Shown in pieces: positions 1 through 13,749 of a stretch of 64,000 nucleotides of DNA. The DNA is taken from contig NC_088173.1 of assembly GCF_028769735.1 (NCBI RefSeq), positions 66,052,963-66,116,962 of the forward strand, written 5' to 3'. The notes under the pieces were generated by a model. It was not told the DNA's origin and searched no databases. It saw nothing but the letters and a program-made list of their open reading frames with translations. Position numbers and translations under genes: made by a program. The stretch comes from Zonotrichia leucophrys gambelii. Lineage: Eukaryota > Chordata > Aves > Passeriformes > Passerellidae. Numbering within the stretch: position 1 is the first letter of the stretch; the number at the start of each line of letters is the position of its first letter.

Positions 1-3000
1 TGGCTTTCCTATTCTGAATCCCAAAGCATCACATGAGCTCCAGCAAGTCAGACACCAGCAAACCTAGCAATGGTTTTGTTCTCAGCACGACTTCACAAAT
101 CAGCTGAATGTGCTGGATTACTGTTAGGGAATTGCTTATTGCCACAGCCAGCTTACCAGTCAGGCTTTGCTTACAGGAGAGAAAACTATTCTAAAAAATA
201 CCTTTTAAGTACCATGTCCCTACTGACTAGGGAACACACTATAGCTCATTAAAACTGCTTTTGAAACCCATTTTCTCAATTTCCTTTCAAAACACCTGCT
301 TCTGAGAAAGCACCTCAGCATTCAACACATGTGAACCCTACTTACATTTTCCCAGGAATGTGTACTTAGTACACACATTTTTCAAGAAATGTCACTGGAT
401 GCTTAGGTAAGGTTTCAAAAGCTTTCAGCAATGGCAGTATTCATCCCATGGAAGTTCATGGGAATTCTTCAAAAGGGGTTGACTCAGCCTCGGCTGACTG
501 CTTTTGAAAAACTCCCCTTTATCTGCTATCTTTGATGGTCCCAGAGATAAAATGCTGAAAGTTCAGTTTACCATCCTCCTTTAACACTACAGGCCTCTAA
601 GTGGGGTCCACTTCTCCCCTCAGTAAGAACATGAAAAGCGTTTCACTCATGGCCTGAGTCATACTATATCTGAAGAGAGGCTTGGGAAAAGCAGGGGCTA
701 AAAATCCACCTACTACTCAGAGCAGAGACCAAAGTACCAGCAAAGAGCTGGCCCTATCATCTCCCCTTAGCCATGGTTTAGCATGTGAGGCTGGAGGAAA
801 ATCCCACTGCATTACAATAGCAGATCCCCCAAAATAGGCAGGGTGAAGTAAACAGCCTTGAAAATACTTTCCAAGTCCATGGGGCCATAAACAAGCAAAG
901 CCCAAAAGCAACACCATCCCCAAAAGTTAAATCATTATCACTGCACATCCTGCAGGGTGCTGGGGTGGCACCAGGTGTCATGTCACATCTGCAATATTAA
1001 AAAGCCATAACTCCAATAGGGGAATAAACAAACTGGTCATTTCTCCACAGGAAACAGGCTCCCTGTACCAAGTGTCATAAAAGCTGGTACAGAGCTCCAG
1101 GGAGATAGCTGTCAGTAAAATACTCTAAATAAAGATTACAGCAGAACTAATAGGAATGACATGCAGGCATCTTGTTGACTTTTATTCCTCATGTCTGTAA
1201 CTATTTCTGTGGTCCACAGAATATGAGAAAAAATTAATAGATTTGGCCCAAAAGACAGAAGAATGCTTTGTCCAAATACGAGGTGGGAAGGATGTAGTGA
1301 AACTTTTAAAGAGTTTCTCCTTCAGGATATGCCAAGGATATGACATGGCTTTGGAGCAACAGAGGTGCTGTCACAGGATCTGCAGTATTCCCTCCCTTGC
1401 TGAAGATGCTGAAGGGTGGCAAAAATTTCACTTGTAAGCAGGCCAGTGAGCAGCCCATCCTCCTGATAAGTGAGAAGCTTTGAACACAGCAGGGCCAAAA
1501 ATTCTGAAGAAAATTTAACACAAGTCAAACAAACGAATAGCAATAATCACATACAAGGCACAACTGGTGTATTTAAGATTTAACAGGCTAAGTCATAGTT
1601 GAGTATGTCCATGATGCAGCTTTTGCATAGAACAAGGATAAAAAGTATCCAAATCATTCCTTGTGAAGGTGTGTGAGATACACACCAGCTCTGACAGTAC
1701 TGAGCATGTTCAGTGGCCAAATTCCTCTCTCATACAATTCTACCCATCTACCCCTGAGAGATGTTGCTCTTTTGTCTCTTTATCAAGGCAAGGTCTCAAG
1801 AGGGCACCACAAAATTCTCCATAATTATCCAAGGACAGAGCACCCAGAAAACAACACCATCTTTTTGAAGGTCACACAGGTATGCTTTTACAATGGTTCT
1901 TGGTCAGAGTTTCTCAGACACCTCCTTAGAGGCTCTGAAAACCATCCCAGAGGAAAGGGGGTGAAAAGGAGTCCCTACAGATGAAGCCAGTGTTAGCAGG
2001 ACACAGTTCCAATGCCAGGAACATGCTCAGCACCTTGCTTGTATTTCAAATCAAAGACATGCACCAGCTTCTCAAAATTCACCATCAACATTTTCACTTC
2101 CCAGAAGTGAAGGCTGCTGCATCTTCCAAACCTCCTTGAAGGAAAGGGATTAACAAAACCACACTCAAACCAAAGCAGCCCATGAGAGACCTTGGCTGAC
2201 ACTACCCCCTTGATGCTGTTGCCACAAATTTCTCCTGGGTTGGAGTTTCTCCTGCCAAAGCACACACCAGGGCTACCAGGAGGAGCTGTCAGGAGACACT
2301 GCAAACAGAGCACAAACACTGGGCTGTGCTGGGGACTGGGGAGGCGTCGTCCTTCTCCTCCATCAGATTCCTGGAGCTGTTCAGCAGGGAATCCCAGCCT
2401 GCATCCGAAGGGGATCCAAGTCTCCCAGTTGCCCACCAGTGACCAAGGAGGACTGCCACCAGTGCTCCTCTCTCCTGCCAGCTGCACATTCAGCAAAGGT
2501 GAGATGAAGATCCTTGTCTACTTCAGTGCCGAGGTCACCATAACTTTTTCCAGTTTGAAAAAAAACCCAACACAAAACCAACATGCCAGGTCACACTGCT
2601 TCCCTTTAAGAAGAGAAACATTCAATGTTGGACTAAAGAAAAGTCGATGAAGAATTTGGTGGTGATGGTTTTCCAAATCAAAATAGTTTCGCAATGGAGG
2701 ATTCAATGCCAAATATTTCAAAGCCTTTTGTTGACAATCAAGCAGAAAACTGACTCAACTCAATAGTTCAAATGACTTGACAACATTTTTCAGGGAAACA
2801 ATGAACTGGAAGAAAAAAAAGCAATGAAAGGCCTATGTATCATTTAAATTGTGTGATAAACTCAGACTTAGTGGTTTGGTTGGCATGAAGAGATCAGAAA
2901 ACCACCCATATTCTGCATTTTTTGCTCTATAACCTAACAACATTCAGTGTGTCTGTAGGAACTTTACATACACACACAGGAACAAACATATCTGAAGCAA

Positions 3001-6000
3001 GATCAAAGAAAAGAAGAGAAGAAAAGAAGAAACACATCAACTGTCTTTGTTGCGCTGGATCATTGCAATGGAAAATAAAATAATTTGCTTCCCTTTAATT
3101 TACATGAAATATTTTCTGTACAGGCCTGTTAATCATTTAGCTTGATATTAAACAACAGCATTGTTTTCACTGTTTGTCTCCCTATTGTTCTGTCACTTGC
3201 AGTAATTTAGAACAACCCAGAAAAATCACAGACAGATGCATTGTGCAGAGGACAGATGTGCTGACCCACACAGCACTTGAACAGCTACGCCTGCAAAGTG
3301 CATTTGTGTTCTTTGCTTTTTGCTGCATATTAAAAGAAGGTTTTCTTTAAAACACTATCTCGAGAGCTGCAAAATACATCATGGGAGTAGAAAATGAAGG
3401 GATAAATTCTGTGTTATCTGACTCCTTTTACTGTTTATTTCTCCCCTCTTTTCCTTGGCTTCGGTGCGAAGAACAGGTTCCATCCCGCCAGAGCAACCAG
3501 AATAAAACTGACATTTTATGAGTGGAAACAGTCCAAGGATGGTGGCTTATGCTCTTAACAGCCTGACATCTCAACCTCTGAAGGCAGCAGTGGTGCTGCT
3601 TCCAGTGGCTGCAGAACACCTTAAAAAGCAGCACAAACTGACAATGAAAATAAACTACGGTCGCCGCACTGCTGGAGTCTGGCAGCCCTTAACAAATACA
3701 GCAGCGTCTGGGTGTTAAAATACATAAATCTGTCATCATTACCAGGCTAAGGGGTCGTCATCCTATTCTCAAAATAAAAGAACTGTGCATAATCAGTAGG
3801 GCAGGGAGTTCAGAACAAAGTACGCCTTTTACAAACTCTCAACTGCTGATAGATGGATGTTTGCAAGGGACTTAATGTCTTTAACAGGGTACGTTTGAGA
3901 AGGAGTGTAGGTTTCAGAACTCCTGGGATTAGTACTTTTTTTTTCCCTCTTCTTTTCCAATTTTATTGCCAAGAAGTGTATAATGTAAACACTCAGGTCT
4001 TCTGACTATGAAACCCACATTATTATAAAGAAGGAAGAATCAAAGCCTTCTAGCACAATGATATTATTCACGAAGGACAACATAGAATATGTTCCTCCTC
4101 TCATCAAACAAAAATAAATTGGATTTTAAAATAGGTCTGTACACTAATTTTCAGCAGCTCTGTTGATTTTTATTTTCCTTTTTTCATCTTTTTCTTAATG
4201 TGGATGCCAAAGATAGCACAGGAAAGGCAGAGAACCAGACCCTACAGGAATGTAAAAATACAGCTCCTCAGCAACCATACATTTTAACAAGCAACATACC
4301 TACATGCATGGATCAACAGGCAGCATGCGGGCAATTGGTGCTGTGTACGTGCACTTACACATAAAAAAGCAGTCTCCAAAAACAACATTCATGCTACACG
4401 TTATAAACTGGTCCAACTTGGCACTGCTCACTCTATAATAAATATTCTTCAGTGTGCTTTAATTTACAAGTGTGCCTTTTGGGTATTTCTGAGTTAACTG
4501 ATACCAAAGAGAAAATCTGGCTAAAACCCCACTATCTGTGGCATTTACTGTGCAAACTGGGGACAGCAGAATGTGTGGTGGCACAAGGGAATGGGGCACG
4601 GTGCTCTGGCACAGAGCTCCTGGAGACACTGTGCCCATGAAGCTCAACTCAGCCCCCGTGGTCCTCTGAGTCCAGTGAGGCCACGCTAAATCCTTCACTC
4701 CCAGCTTTCAGCAAGAAGCAGAGGGAGGAGCACAACTTCCAAGGAAAAACTGTCAGGAATAGGGCAGGACAGCAGTAGTAGGGAAGTTGTAGGGAAGTTG
4801 TAGAAAGACCCTGCTACTTGGAGAAGATAAGTCATCTTGGATGCTTGACAAGGTGGTAGATATCTCAAAGCTGCTGATGCCCAGGCCTGCAATTAGCTTG
4901 ATGGCTTCTCATTACTTGGGGTGCTAGTAATTAAAAGACTCCTAACTACTCTTCTGCAGTCACAGCAAACCTTGCTTGGGAATCCAGACCACCTTTGGAA
5001 AGCCTGCCTTCCACACACATACAGATCCCCAGCCTGGAGCAGGGACTGCCTTGGCTTTACTCAGGAACACAGCTATTCCTCAGCATTGTGGACATGCAGA
5101 TGTGGACAAATCTCTGGCTGAGCACATCAGCACTGCACTGCCAACAGGGAAATTCCACCCACTGCCCATATGGAGGATTGCACCAAGACAGCTCTGATTA
5201 ATAAAGTCAGAGGCAAGAGATGTTTTTAGCCTCAGACAAAGTGACGAGAAAAACCCAACATGAACACCACAAACTCGCTGGGATCAGAGGCTCTTTCTAT
5301 TAATATCGTTTAACAGAAGGAAGCCATAAATTGCTCAGATCAAACACGGTTTTAACGTCAGCCTGCCTGGTATTGTGTGTTGCTTTCATTCCCAAACAAT
5401 ATTCATGCAGCAAGCAGAGCTGCAGCTTGCTATTTGCACGGGTGTAGCAGCCACCACACACTCCAAAGCATCTGCAAAGGATTGTGGGCTAAATGCATCC
5501 ATATGTCCTGCATGCCTGGGATTTACACTGGCTGCAGCTCTGGTTTGCCACAGGATGGAGTATGGGGGGAAATTATATATCCATACATATATGTATGAAT
5601 TTCATGCTTACATCCATGGAAAAAAAATCTTTTCATTTCCTTTAAATTGTGAACAGGTGTTGTCACCTTCTTAACTTGGCTTCTATGTTACAGCTTCACG
5701 AAGGGAAAAAAGAGATCTACCCGAAACAGTGAGGCTTTTGTTAGCCAGAACATGATGTATTGATAAGCATACTGTAAAGTTTGTTATAAAATCAAATGAA
5801 ACTAATAAAACCGAACAAAGATCTTGTAAAAACTGTGGACATTATACAGCATTAGCACTGAGCTGCATAATAGATCTGGACTTGGAAGAAACAAAACTGC
5901 TGCCCAGTTGTGGTATTTTCCAGCCTTTTACACCCGTTCACCAAGACCATCAGTCAAACCACTCAGTGTTACATTTTTGATCAGTCATTTTTAGGATAGT

Positions 6001-9000
6001 TTCAGCTAATACTGGCACTCACATCATCACCTCTTTATGGATCAAGCTTTTGAAGAACAAATTGTTATGGGCTGTTGTGACATCAGTCTGGTGCAGCACT
6101 CATCAAAATGATGAAAACTAGTGAAATTGTTTCCCTGCAGCATTGCAGCAATAGTCACAACACCTTTTCATTTCAGCATATTTCTTTCTCCTCCTTTCCT
6201 CTCCCAGGGCAGTGGACATTGTACAGCTGGATATATTGGACAGGGAGTTTGTTAGACTCTGAGTTGGATCTCTCAAATGAGGAAGAAGTGAAAAACCCCT
6301 GAAACTCAGGGAGTAGGAACTGACTGGTTTTAGATTTCTTTTCACATGCTTGTGCTGTCCCTGAGCAGCACCAAGCTTGGCCAGGGTGTGTGTCTTTATG
6401 CCTGGGCTGATGAACACTGAGCAGGAAGAGCCCTTGCTTGGGTGAGGGCATCGTTAGTCAACAGTGAGTCACTTCCAGTGGAAAAGGAGCTTCACTTCCA
6501 AGTGAACAGATTTTAGCTATGAGTTTGCACCAAAACATGAAAACACTCACAGTTCACTGACTCCTCTTCTCACTGGGACCCGTTCATGCCCATTTCCAGG
6601 CTGTTCCCACAGGCTGGCACGCAGGGTTCCCTCACCTGGCAACACCAGCAAGGCAGCTCTTGTTAAGAACCAAACCCCTTGCTACACCTCCACAGAGGGT
6701 GACACGGTGGCATCTCATCACATGTTGACATGAGATCCTTGTGCAATCTTTCCAGTGGCTGGGTTTTGGGAAGGCTCCCCTCTTCTGCCCAGCTCCCAAA
6801 GGCCCAAACCAATCTGAGCTTTACTTAGCACCACGACCATTACTAAGCATCAGTGGCTATGGCCAGATCCTCATCTGGTGTTAATCACCCTGCGTGTGCA
6901 CGGGAGGCCACCAACACAGATCCAGCTGCTGGACTGGGGGCCTTAACAAACTGAACACGAACTTGGGAACTGTTTATTGTCACAAGGAACTCTTCATTTC
7001 CATCTAACAACTGACTAATCATCATCAGCCATGATTATATGCCCTGTGATTGTGTTAATGGTCCCACGCTGGATGGACTGCCCTTTGCACTTCATGTTGA
7101 AGTAAATGCACTAAACTCCATACCATGATCAGCACAGGCTAAACCACCTTGTTCTCAAATGCAAAAACTGCATATTTTCCCCCTTTATTTTTGAAGTGTT
7201 GACTCATTTCAATTTTTGCTTAGCATTAGCAGACCCTTGGAGCACACATTGCTGACTCAGGGTTGATTCACATCTTCTTGCTGAGCACATCTCTCTCTGG
7301 TCCCCAGAGTTTCTTAAGAGGCCAAAACCCAAACATAAATGAATTTGTCATGCTTTTCCAAGATGGCTGGTGGCACCTGACTCTGGGCTAGAAATGTTTT
7401 CTCAGCTTTTGCACTGTAAATGAGTTCTGAGACACGGATTGATGACTTCATTGCAGAAGTGTAATGCAAACCATGTTTTACTGGACTTGATTTTTTTCAC
7501 ACAGTATTTTCTACTACTACAAGCAGAAAAAAGAATGTAAGAATAAATATCCATTCAGACAAGGCCATGAATTTTTTCAGGATACTTATGCTGACTGTTT
7601 AAAAAAAATGGTTATTTTAATGCAAATTTCTCACACATGCCTGTTATCAAAGAGAGCTGTCTTTGGACAAGCTGTAAAAAAGCATAAAATAGCAGTTGGC
7701 TCAGCAGGAAAAAGCTACTTTAAAGATAAATCATCTGATGTCAGGACAGATTCTTGAAACAATCAATTGCAATAGACAGACAGCAGACATTTAACAGCAA
7801 ATTTGATTTGTCTGAAAGTGAGATGCAGCTCAAATTCTGAACAGCCCATCAGCAGATCAGGACAACCAAGCTGCCCTTTTCCTCCTGCTCTCTGCATCAA
7901 GACTTTACTACTCTACAGCCCAAATGGGGTAGGCACCAGAGGGGGATATGAACTGGATAGATGATGGATTCTTCACCAAAATACTCCTCAAAAAAAACAA
8001 CCCTCAAAGAACAAAATAAACAACTGCAGCAGTCAGAGACATAGGGCAAAAAATAAATTCAGGAGAAGCTGTTTCTTGGACTTATATGTTGATTATTTTT
8101 TGTGCTGAGATGCACCCAAGCAAGATGGGTCCTTGGCAGTTCACAAACACCAAGTGAGGCAAGAAGCTGACAGCCCCAAACTCTTGCTGCTGCTTTTTTT
8201 TTTCCTTTGCTACAGAAAGCAGTAAGAAACATGGATGCAGATGTGAAAATGGAGACAGTCTGATCTTTCATCACCTGGTTGAGCAACTGATGCAAGCAGT
8301 ATTTACTGGCAGCACCTGCAGCAATAGCCCCACATGTTGTAATGCTGGCACACCTTGCAGGATTTGGCCTACAACACTTCTGCAAGTGAAAACTCCTCTG
8401 TGTTGTGTGTTAGTGAAAGAGGTCATTATGTTACTGCATAAATATTTACCTATAGTCTTTCCTACAGCTGTTCACAAACAATTTTCCCTTCAGAGAATGT
8501 CCAGACTCCTGGAACTCGGGATACTGTTTATTATTGCAGAGAGAGCAGCAATGGAGGTCCTCCAGCACTTCCATGTTAGAATACTTTGTTTTCTCAGTTA
8601 TTTTTGAGTCAGGAAAAGCTCACCCATTTGGGCTAGGTTTTCCCAGGGAGGGCCTGATGGCTGGAGTGTGGCTCCATGTGTGCAAACTCACATTTTGGCC
8701 AAGCTGGCCACAGCTCGACAGAGGCTTCAGTTACACCACCACCTGCTATTTTTTTTTCTGCAGAACATGCCTCCCTTCAGCACACAAGGTGGACAGTTTT
8801 CAAACAAGGAGTAGCTATTCAGCACTTTCTTTCTTCCTCTTTGGCCTTAAGTTTCCTTTTAGAGCACACTGGCAAGGAATTTTTTAATTATGCAGTAAAG
8901 AAACCGCAGGTTCCAACCAACCATCTATAAATTAAATAAAGTTACTTTTCACACCTTTAGAATTAATTCAGTTGAGGGAAAAAAGATAAGATTTAATGAG

Positions 9001-12000
9001 CACCATTGTAAACATCATTTTTGGGGAAGGTATAGCACATTTGTTTTGATGAGCCACACATAATTCTCCAAAATAAGGAACCATTGTACTTAATAACTGC
9101 AATGTAATTAAATACTGATTAAAGTTCCTCTTCCAGCATTTGTAAATCCGTCTGCAGTGTAATTGGCATCCCAAATCTTGTGGTGAGCCACAAAAACTAT
9201 TAAGGATAGCTAAGAGAGGAAATTGTAGTTTTGACTTATATTGGTAATCTGCTTTTACTGGCTTACATTTCACACAGGGCTGTATTAGAGCAGGATTCCT
9301 TGGATCTCTGGGATCCAGGCCCTGCAGTCTGGGAAGATGGGGAAATAAGCAGGGCAGAAACCAATTGCTACCATCTGGGTTGGCAAAGCCTTTGTTTGAG
9401 AATGATGATCAAAATCCCAGAATAAGAGAAGATTCACTTCCAAAGGAGCAGCTAGGAAGACGCAAGATTAGGAGGTAAAGACTTTAGTGTGTGTTATGAA
9501 GTAGGAATCGTCTTTTGGGGAGAGATTTAAGAGATTTAGACTCAACTCTGAGCCTCAGCTCCTATTTTATGTGGTCTTGGCCTAATCACCTGGTCTGCCT
9601 TTATCTCAGTTACCATCTGTAAAATCACTGTAATCCATCTCATCTGCACTTCCAGACCGAGAGGTTCTCCAGCCAGGCAAGCTGGAGTCCTGTCTCAGAC
9701 ATGCACAGGCACACCTAAGTCTGCTCTGCTCGTGCACTGAGCTGGCTGGCTGCAAGCAAGGCCTGTCCTGAAGCCACAAAGGGACATTCAAACAGTCTTA
9801 TATTTGAATTATTACATCTCACAGAGTCCAGCCAGGGAGCTCATCTCTGCCACATCTGCAGGACCCCCCAGTGTTGGAGGATCCACCGACCTTTTTATTC
9901 CTTTGTACAACATCCCAGATTTCTGCTGGTTCTCTGTGCTATTATGGAATACTGTGGCTAGTAAAAGTTAAATTAGTAAGAGTTACATAGCACTGAAAGC
10001 AGGCAGAGAGGTCGGACACTGCTGAATTTAGTCACAGCTCTCTGCAGGATTTGGCTAAACCATCACCTTTTTCTGCTACAGCCTCCATGTAAATAACACT
10101 GGGGTGACAGTTCCTCACTTGCCAGTGGTGTGGCAGACCTCAGTTAGAATTATACAGCACAACTCCAAAACTTTGCAATCAGCTACTGAATATTTTCCAG
10201 ATATCATTGATTAAATTTCCAGAATGCTCTCACGTCAACATGAATTATATTCTTTTAAGTCCTAGTGTTTCATGAATCATTTAATGCTGTTCTAGATCTA
10301 ATATCTTAACCACCTTGCCCATGTCTGACACCTGTGTGCTTTTACATGTTTGGTGTTAGCAGTAAAGCTGGAATAAGAGGGGTTTTTCTCCTTTGAAGGA
10401 GTGGGAAAATAGAGAAGCCATATGGTGCAAGAAGCCTAATGAAGTTTTGTGCTTTCCAGAGCACAAACAAAACAGCTCCATCAATTTGATCTCCGTCATC
10501 AAAACTGACATGCAGTTGGTTTTAAAACACTGCCTCCTTCTCGAAAACCAACAAGGGATTGATTTTCTCTCAACCAAAAGTATTTTCACCAAGACGAACA
10601 CGAGCATCTGGTCATTGCATTAAATGTCTGGGTCGTTTGAAAGAGTAAGTCAGTGATACCTTGTGTTTACTTGCAGAGCTTGACAGGAAAGACACAAGGG
10701 GAACATTTGTTTTCAGGGGAAACTGCTGCAGTGAAAAGCAATCGGTTTGAAACGCTACATGAACACAACTGCACCACTAAAGAGAGGGGACGTAAGCAAT
10801 CCATCAAAAATGGCCTGAGCAACAAGAATGCACAAGAGCACACTGTGAGATGAGGAAAGAAGGCACAAAATAGTAAAAGAAGTACTGGGTTTAGCCAGTG
10901 TTTACAACAAGGATGCGTGGAAATGAATGATACTTCAGCCCCTATGTATGACACAGATTTAAGGTTAAAGTCACCCTTTTCTTGGTACTTGGGGATCAAT
11001 ATTTGTTTGCACAGGGCTCAATCTCACACCCACAGAGGCCAGAGGGAGCTTGCCATTTCCTTCCATAGATGCCTGATGAGGCTCTAAATAACTAGGGTTT
11101 CTGCCCAGGGCTTTTCAGTGCCAAGTATAATGAATACTATTGTTCTTAACACAATTATATTTGATAATCCAATTTCCCTGAGCAACTGAATTGGAATTTT
11201 TGTCCCAATCTTTCCTGAATTCTAGTGCAACGTTTACCCTGTGCCTCCTGACTTTTTGTTTTCATTTGCTTCTGTTGTGTTACCAAGAAATAGGCAGAGT
11301 CTTCTTTGATTTACAGATACCTTGATGCCTCTGCTCTGGAATAATGGGATATGGCTTGAGTTTTAAAGAAGATAAAGGATGACACAAGAGATCAACAACT
11401 TTGGCGACTTCCACATACTGCAAAAGCAAAGCTGGACTAAGCAGTTACCTATAGCATTAATTTCTCCACAACCAAGAGTCTGTATAGACATGACTCTGTA
11501 AGACTATTTCCACTTCACCCTGTTTGTTCACTGTAGCACAGAGAAGTGGGCGAATGTGGCTAAGAAAGAGGTGAACAAGGAAAACCAAATCCTCAAACAA
11601 TGAAAAGTATAAGACAACTTTTGCAGCTCTATCCCACTGATGCTACAGGAGTCACCAAAGGGTTTCCCTCACAGAAGCATCTCTTTCCAGAAAAGCTATT
11701 TACATTCTGGTCCCTTTCTTATACGGGCTGTGCAGCAAAGTGCATTCTCCAAAAATCACCCTGCTATCAGGTGATAATCCTCCATCAAGCAGCACCAAGT
11801 GTCTGCTACATGCCCTGAGCCCACAGCAGTTTCCTTTCCTGCTGCAAACAATAAAAAGGAGAAATAAAACAAAACCAGGCCAAGAGCCAACCAGTAGGCA
11901 GCTGGAAACTGCCCTAAACTCTGTCCTCACTCCCACCATCTCAGAGAAACAGAACTTTGTAGACCAGATGCTTGGGATGCTGATCAGGCAAAAGGTGAGC

Positions 12001-12700
12001 AAGATATCTGATCTCATCCCCAGCTTTGTAATCCTCCCCGTGGCTCCCCCAACATCCTCTAAAACACTGCTTTTCACCCAGCTCTTTTCCTTCTCCCAGC
12101 CAAGCACCAGTGAGCACACTTCTGTGGCAGCCCCTGCAGAGGAATCTCTGATTACCCAGAGAAATGTCTTTGGGAGTCTTTGGAGTAGCACCAAAATCTC
12201 ATTGCTGGGCCAAGCAAGCCTTTTGAAAATGTCAAAAGCATTGCCAATGAACCCATGGTCACTGAGACAGCATCTGAAGCTTTCTTAATCCTGCCTCCAC
12301 CAAGATTTCTCAGGAGCCAAGCATCCCTGGGTTACATGCCAGCTCAGAGCTTTGTTTCAACCCAGATATTATTATTCCTGAAGACACCATGCTTTACAGC
12401 AGCTCAGCACATGGATCTCCCCGCTGTGCGTTTTCATACGGGTGCTCCAACATTTGTTTTGAGAGCTATCCTGTTCCAACAGCAAACATAAAGATCAGTG
12501 TGACCTCTCCTTATCACACAGCCTTTCCTGTGTGGAATTCATTGTGATCTGGACCCCGGTGGCTATTGCATCATTTCTGTTTATGTGTAACCTTTGGCAC
12601 TCTGCAATCTTATCAGCCCGCAGCCGGCTGCAGCAGAAGATGCGCAGCAGCACCGCCAGCCCTGGCCATCCTCAAACACTGGAGGGGCCAGCTAAGAGTG
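1..12700 (-). other. FGFRL1 downstream intron, no exon or clear repeat recognised
   Basis: AT-rich noncoding sequence downstream of the FGFRL1 exon in the direction of transcription. I looked on the minus strand for the linker and second Ig-domain exons and saw no match to their conserved motifs. Reading frames here (the longest is 182 codons at 11740-12288) have no recognisable domain. Small local features are a short direct repeat near 4785-4805, a 16-bp TA-rich palindrome at 5582-5597, and TAAT-rich segments around 6990-7130 and 9050-9220 that could be conserved noncoding elements. Extension of the intron to position 1 is inferred from the absence of the next exon. Confidence 0.6.
3440..3730. 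other. CpG-retaining patch, candidate noncoding element
   Basis: About nine CpGs fall in 290 bp (for example cttcggtgcgaag and tacggtcgccgcac), against a CpG-poor background. No exon with plausible splice sites or protein similarity was recognised. This could be a regulatory or conserved noncoding element, but conservation was not tested. Confidence 0.2.
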
Positions 12701-12800
12701 GAGGCCAGTGAATGATTAGCAGAGCTGCTGGAGAGTCAGGGGGTAAGACAGCCAGGATGGACAGAGACGAGAGATCTCTGCAGCCAGGTTGTGGAACTTG

Positions 12801-13064
12801 GGGTTTATTGCAAAGGGCCTGGGTGCAGGGCCCTGCTGGGATTTGGGGTTCATTGCAAAGGGCCTGGGTGCAGGGCCCTGCTGGGATTTGGGGTTTATTG
12901 CAAAGGGCCTGGGTGCAGGGCCTGCTGGGATTTGGGAGTTATTGCAAAGAGCCTGGGTGCAGGGCCCTGCTGGGATTTGGTGTTCATTGCAAAGGGCCTG
13001 GGTGCAGGGCCCTGCTGGGATTTGGGGTTCATTGCAAAGGGCCTGGGTGCAGGGCCCTGCTGGG
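12801..13064. repeat. Minisatellite, six copies of a 45-bp unit with an internal palindrome
   Basis: Units start near 12801, 12846, 12891, 12935, 12980 and 13025. The unit runs gggttYattgcaaagggcc, then tgggtgcagggccctgctgg, then gatttg. Units are nearly identical: the third lacks one C (44 bp) and the fourth has a few substitutions. Five of six contain the perfect 12-bp palindrome GCAGGGCCCTGC (first at 12825-12836), which the deletion destroys in the third. Because 45 is divisible by three, several frames stay open through the array and give repetitive hypothetical proteins, which are not genes. Confidence 0.95.
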
Positions 13065-13102
13065 AGCTGCCAGGCACAGCTCAGAGCAGGCCCCAGAGAA
13101 CA

Positions 13103-13277
13103 GAGGGGTAGAGAGGATGAGAGGGTAAGAGAGTAAGAGGGTAAGAGAGAAGAGGGTAAGAGCGTAAGGGAGTAAAAAATGGTAAGAGAGTAAAAAGGGT
13201 AAGAGAGTAAAAGGGGTAAGAGAGTAAAAGGGTAAGAGAGTAAAAGGGGTAAGAGAGCAAAAGCATAAGAGAGCGAG
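13103..13277. repeat. Purine-rich minisatellite with GTAAGAG motifs, about 17-bp unit
   Basis: A degenerate array of units like gggtaagagagtaaaag, with eight GGTAAGAG matches (near 13124, 13140, 13155, 13181, 13198, 13214, 13231 and 13248). The later units are spaced 16-17 bp. The plus strand is almost entirely G, A and T, so the FGFRL1-sense strand is pyrimidine-rich and stop-poor. It lies 40 bp beyond the 45-bp minisatellite, and both probably belong to one repeat block. Confidence 0.9.
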
Positions 13278-13680
13278 GTTCCTGTTACCATACAATAAAT
13301 CTTCTGCGCTGAATATTCTAATTCTCACTAACCAATCTAGTACAGGATACAAATCCCATAGCATTTACATACAGCCTGGAAGAACCATTACATTACCATA
13401 CTGTGTTACATTTTAAACCCTAAAAACTAGTCTTTGAACCCCTTCTGCCAAGTTAGTAGGGTCTGCTCTGACCCTTGGACCTGTCTGCAAGCACAGGGTA
13501 TCACCTTCAGTCCAGCCACACCATTGTTTTCCCGTTGTTTAGTAACTAAGGTATCTCAAAGCTTGCTTTCATTTCAATCTCGCTTATAGCTTCTATACTC
13601 TCAAAATCTTTTGCCAGGCAATCACATTTATAAGGCTTTCCTGTTTCATCTTCCCCACCACAGAGCAAATCTGCAATCTC
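13278..13680. mobile_element. Probable ERV- or LTR-derived stretch beside the FGFRL1 exon
   Basis: This single-copy-looking stretch, from caataaatcttctgc onward, follows the two tandem arrays directly. From memory it resembles an interspersed songbird repeat in which similar tandem arrays and this text occur together. No terminal repeats or target duplications could be fixed, so both the class and the boundaries are uncertain. The right edge lies somewhere at 13.65-13.69 kb, within about 100 bp of the exon's splice donor. It could instead be ordinary intron. Confidence 0.35.
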
Positions 13681-13749
13681 TGGCAGCTGCATGGAAATGA
13701 GCTCTGTCTGTGGCCCCAGAGCAGGCGAGGCCTGGCGGTGCCCGGCCGC

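Noticed and set aside
1993..2650. Overlapping 167- and 152-codon frames on opposite strands
   Set aside because: No domain similarity was recognised, both strands are open at once because of local composition, and no splice context was found.
11740..12288. 182-codon plus-strand frame as a gene
   Set aside because: Ser/Thr/Leu-rich without motifs, on the strand opposite FGFRL1, and with no splice or promoter context.
12801..13064. CRISPR-like array
   Set aside because: Units are contiguous, with no unique spacers, and the genome is vertebrate.
12712..13291. Repetitive proteins on both strands over the minisatellites
   Set aside because: The 45-bp unit is a multiple of three, so several frames stay open. 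Translation reflects the repeat, not a gene.
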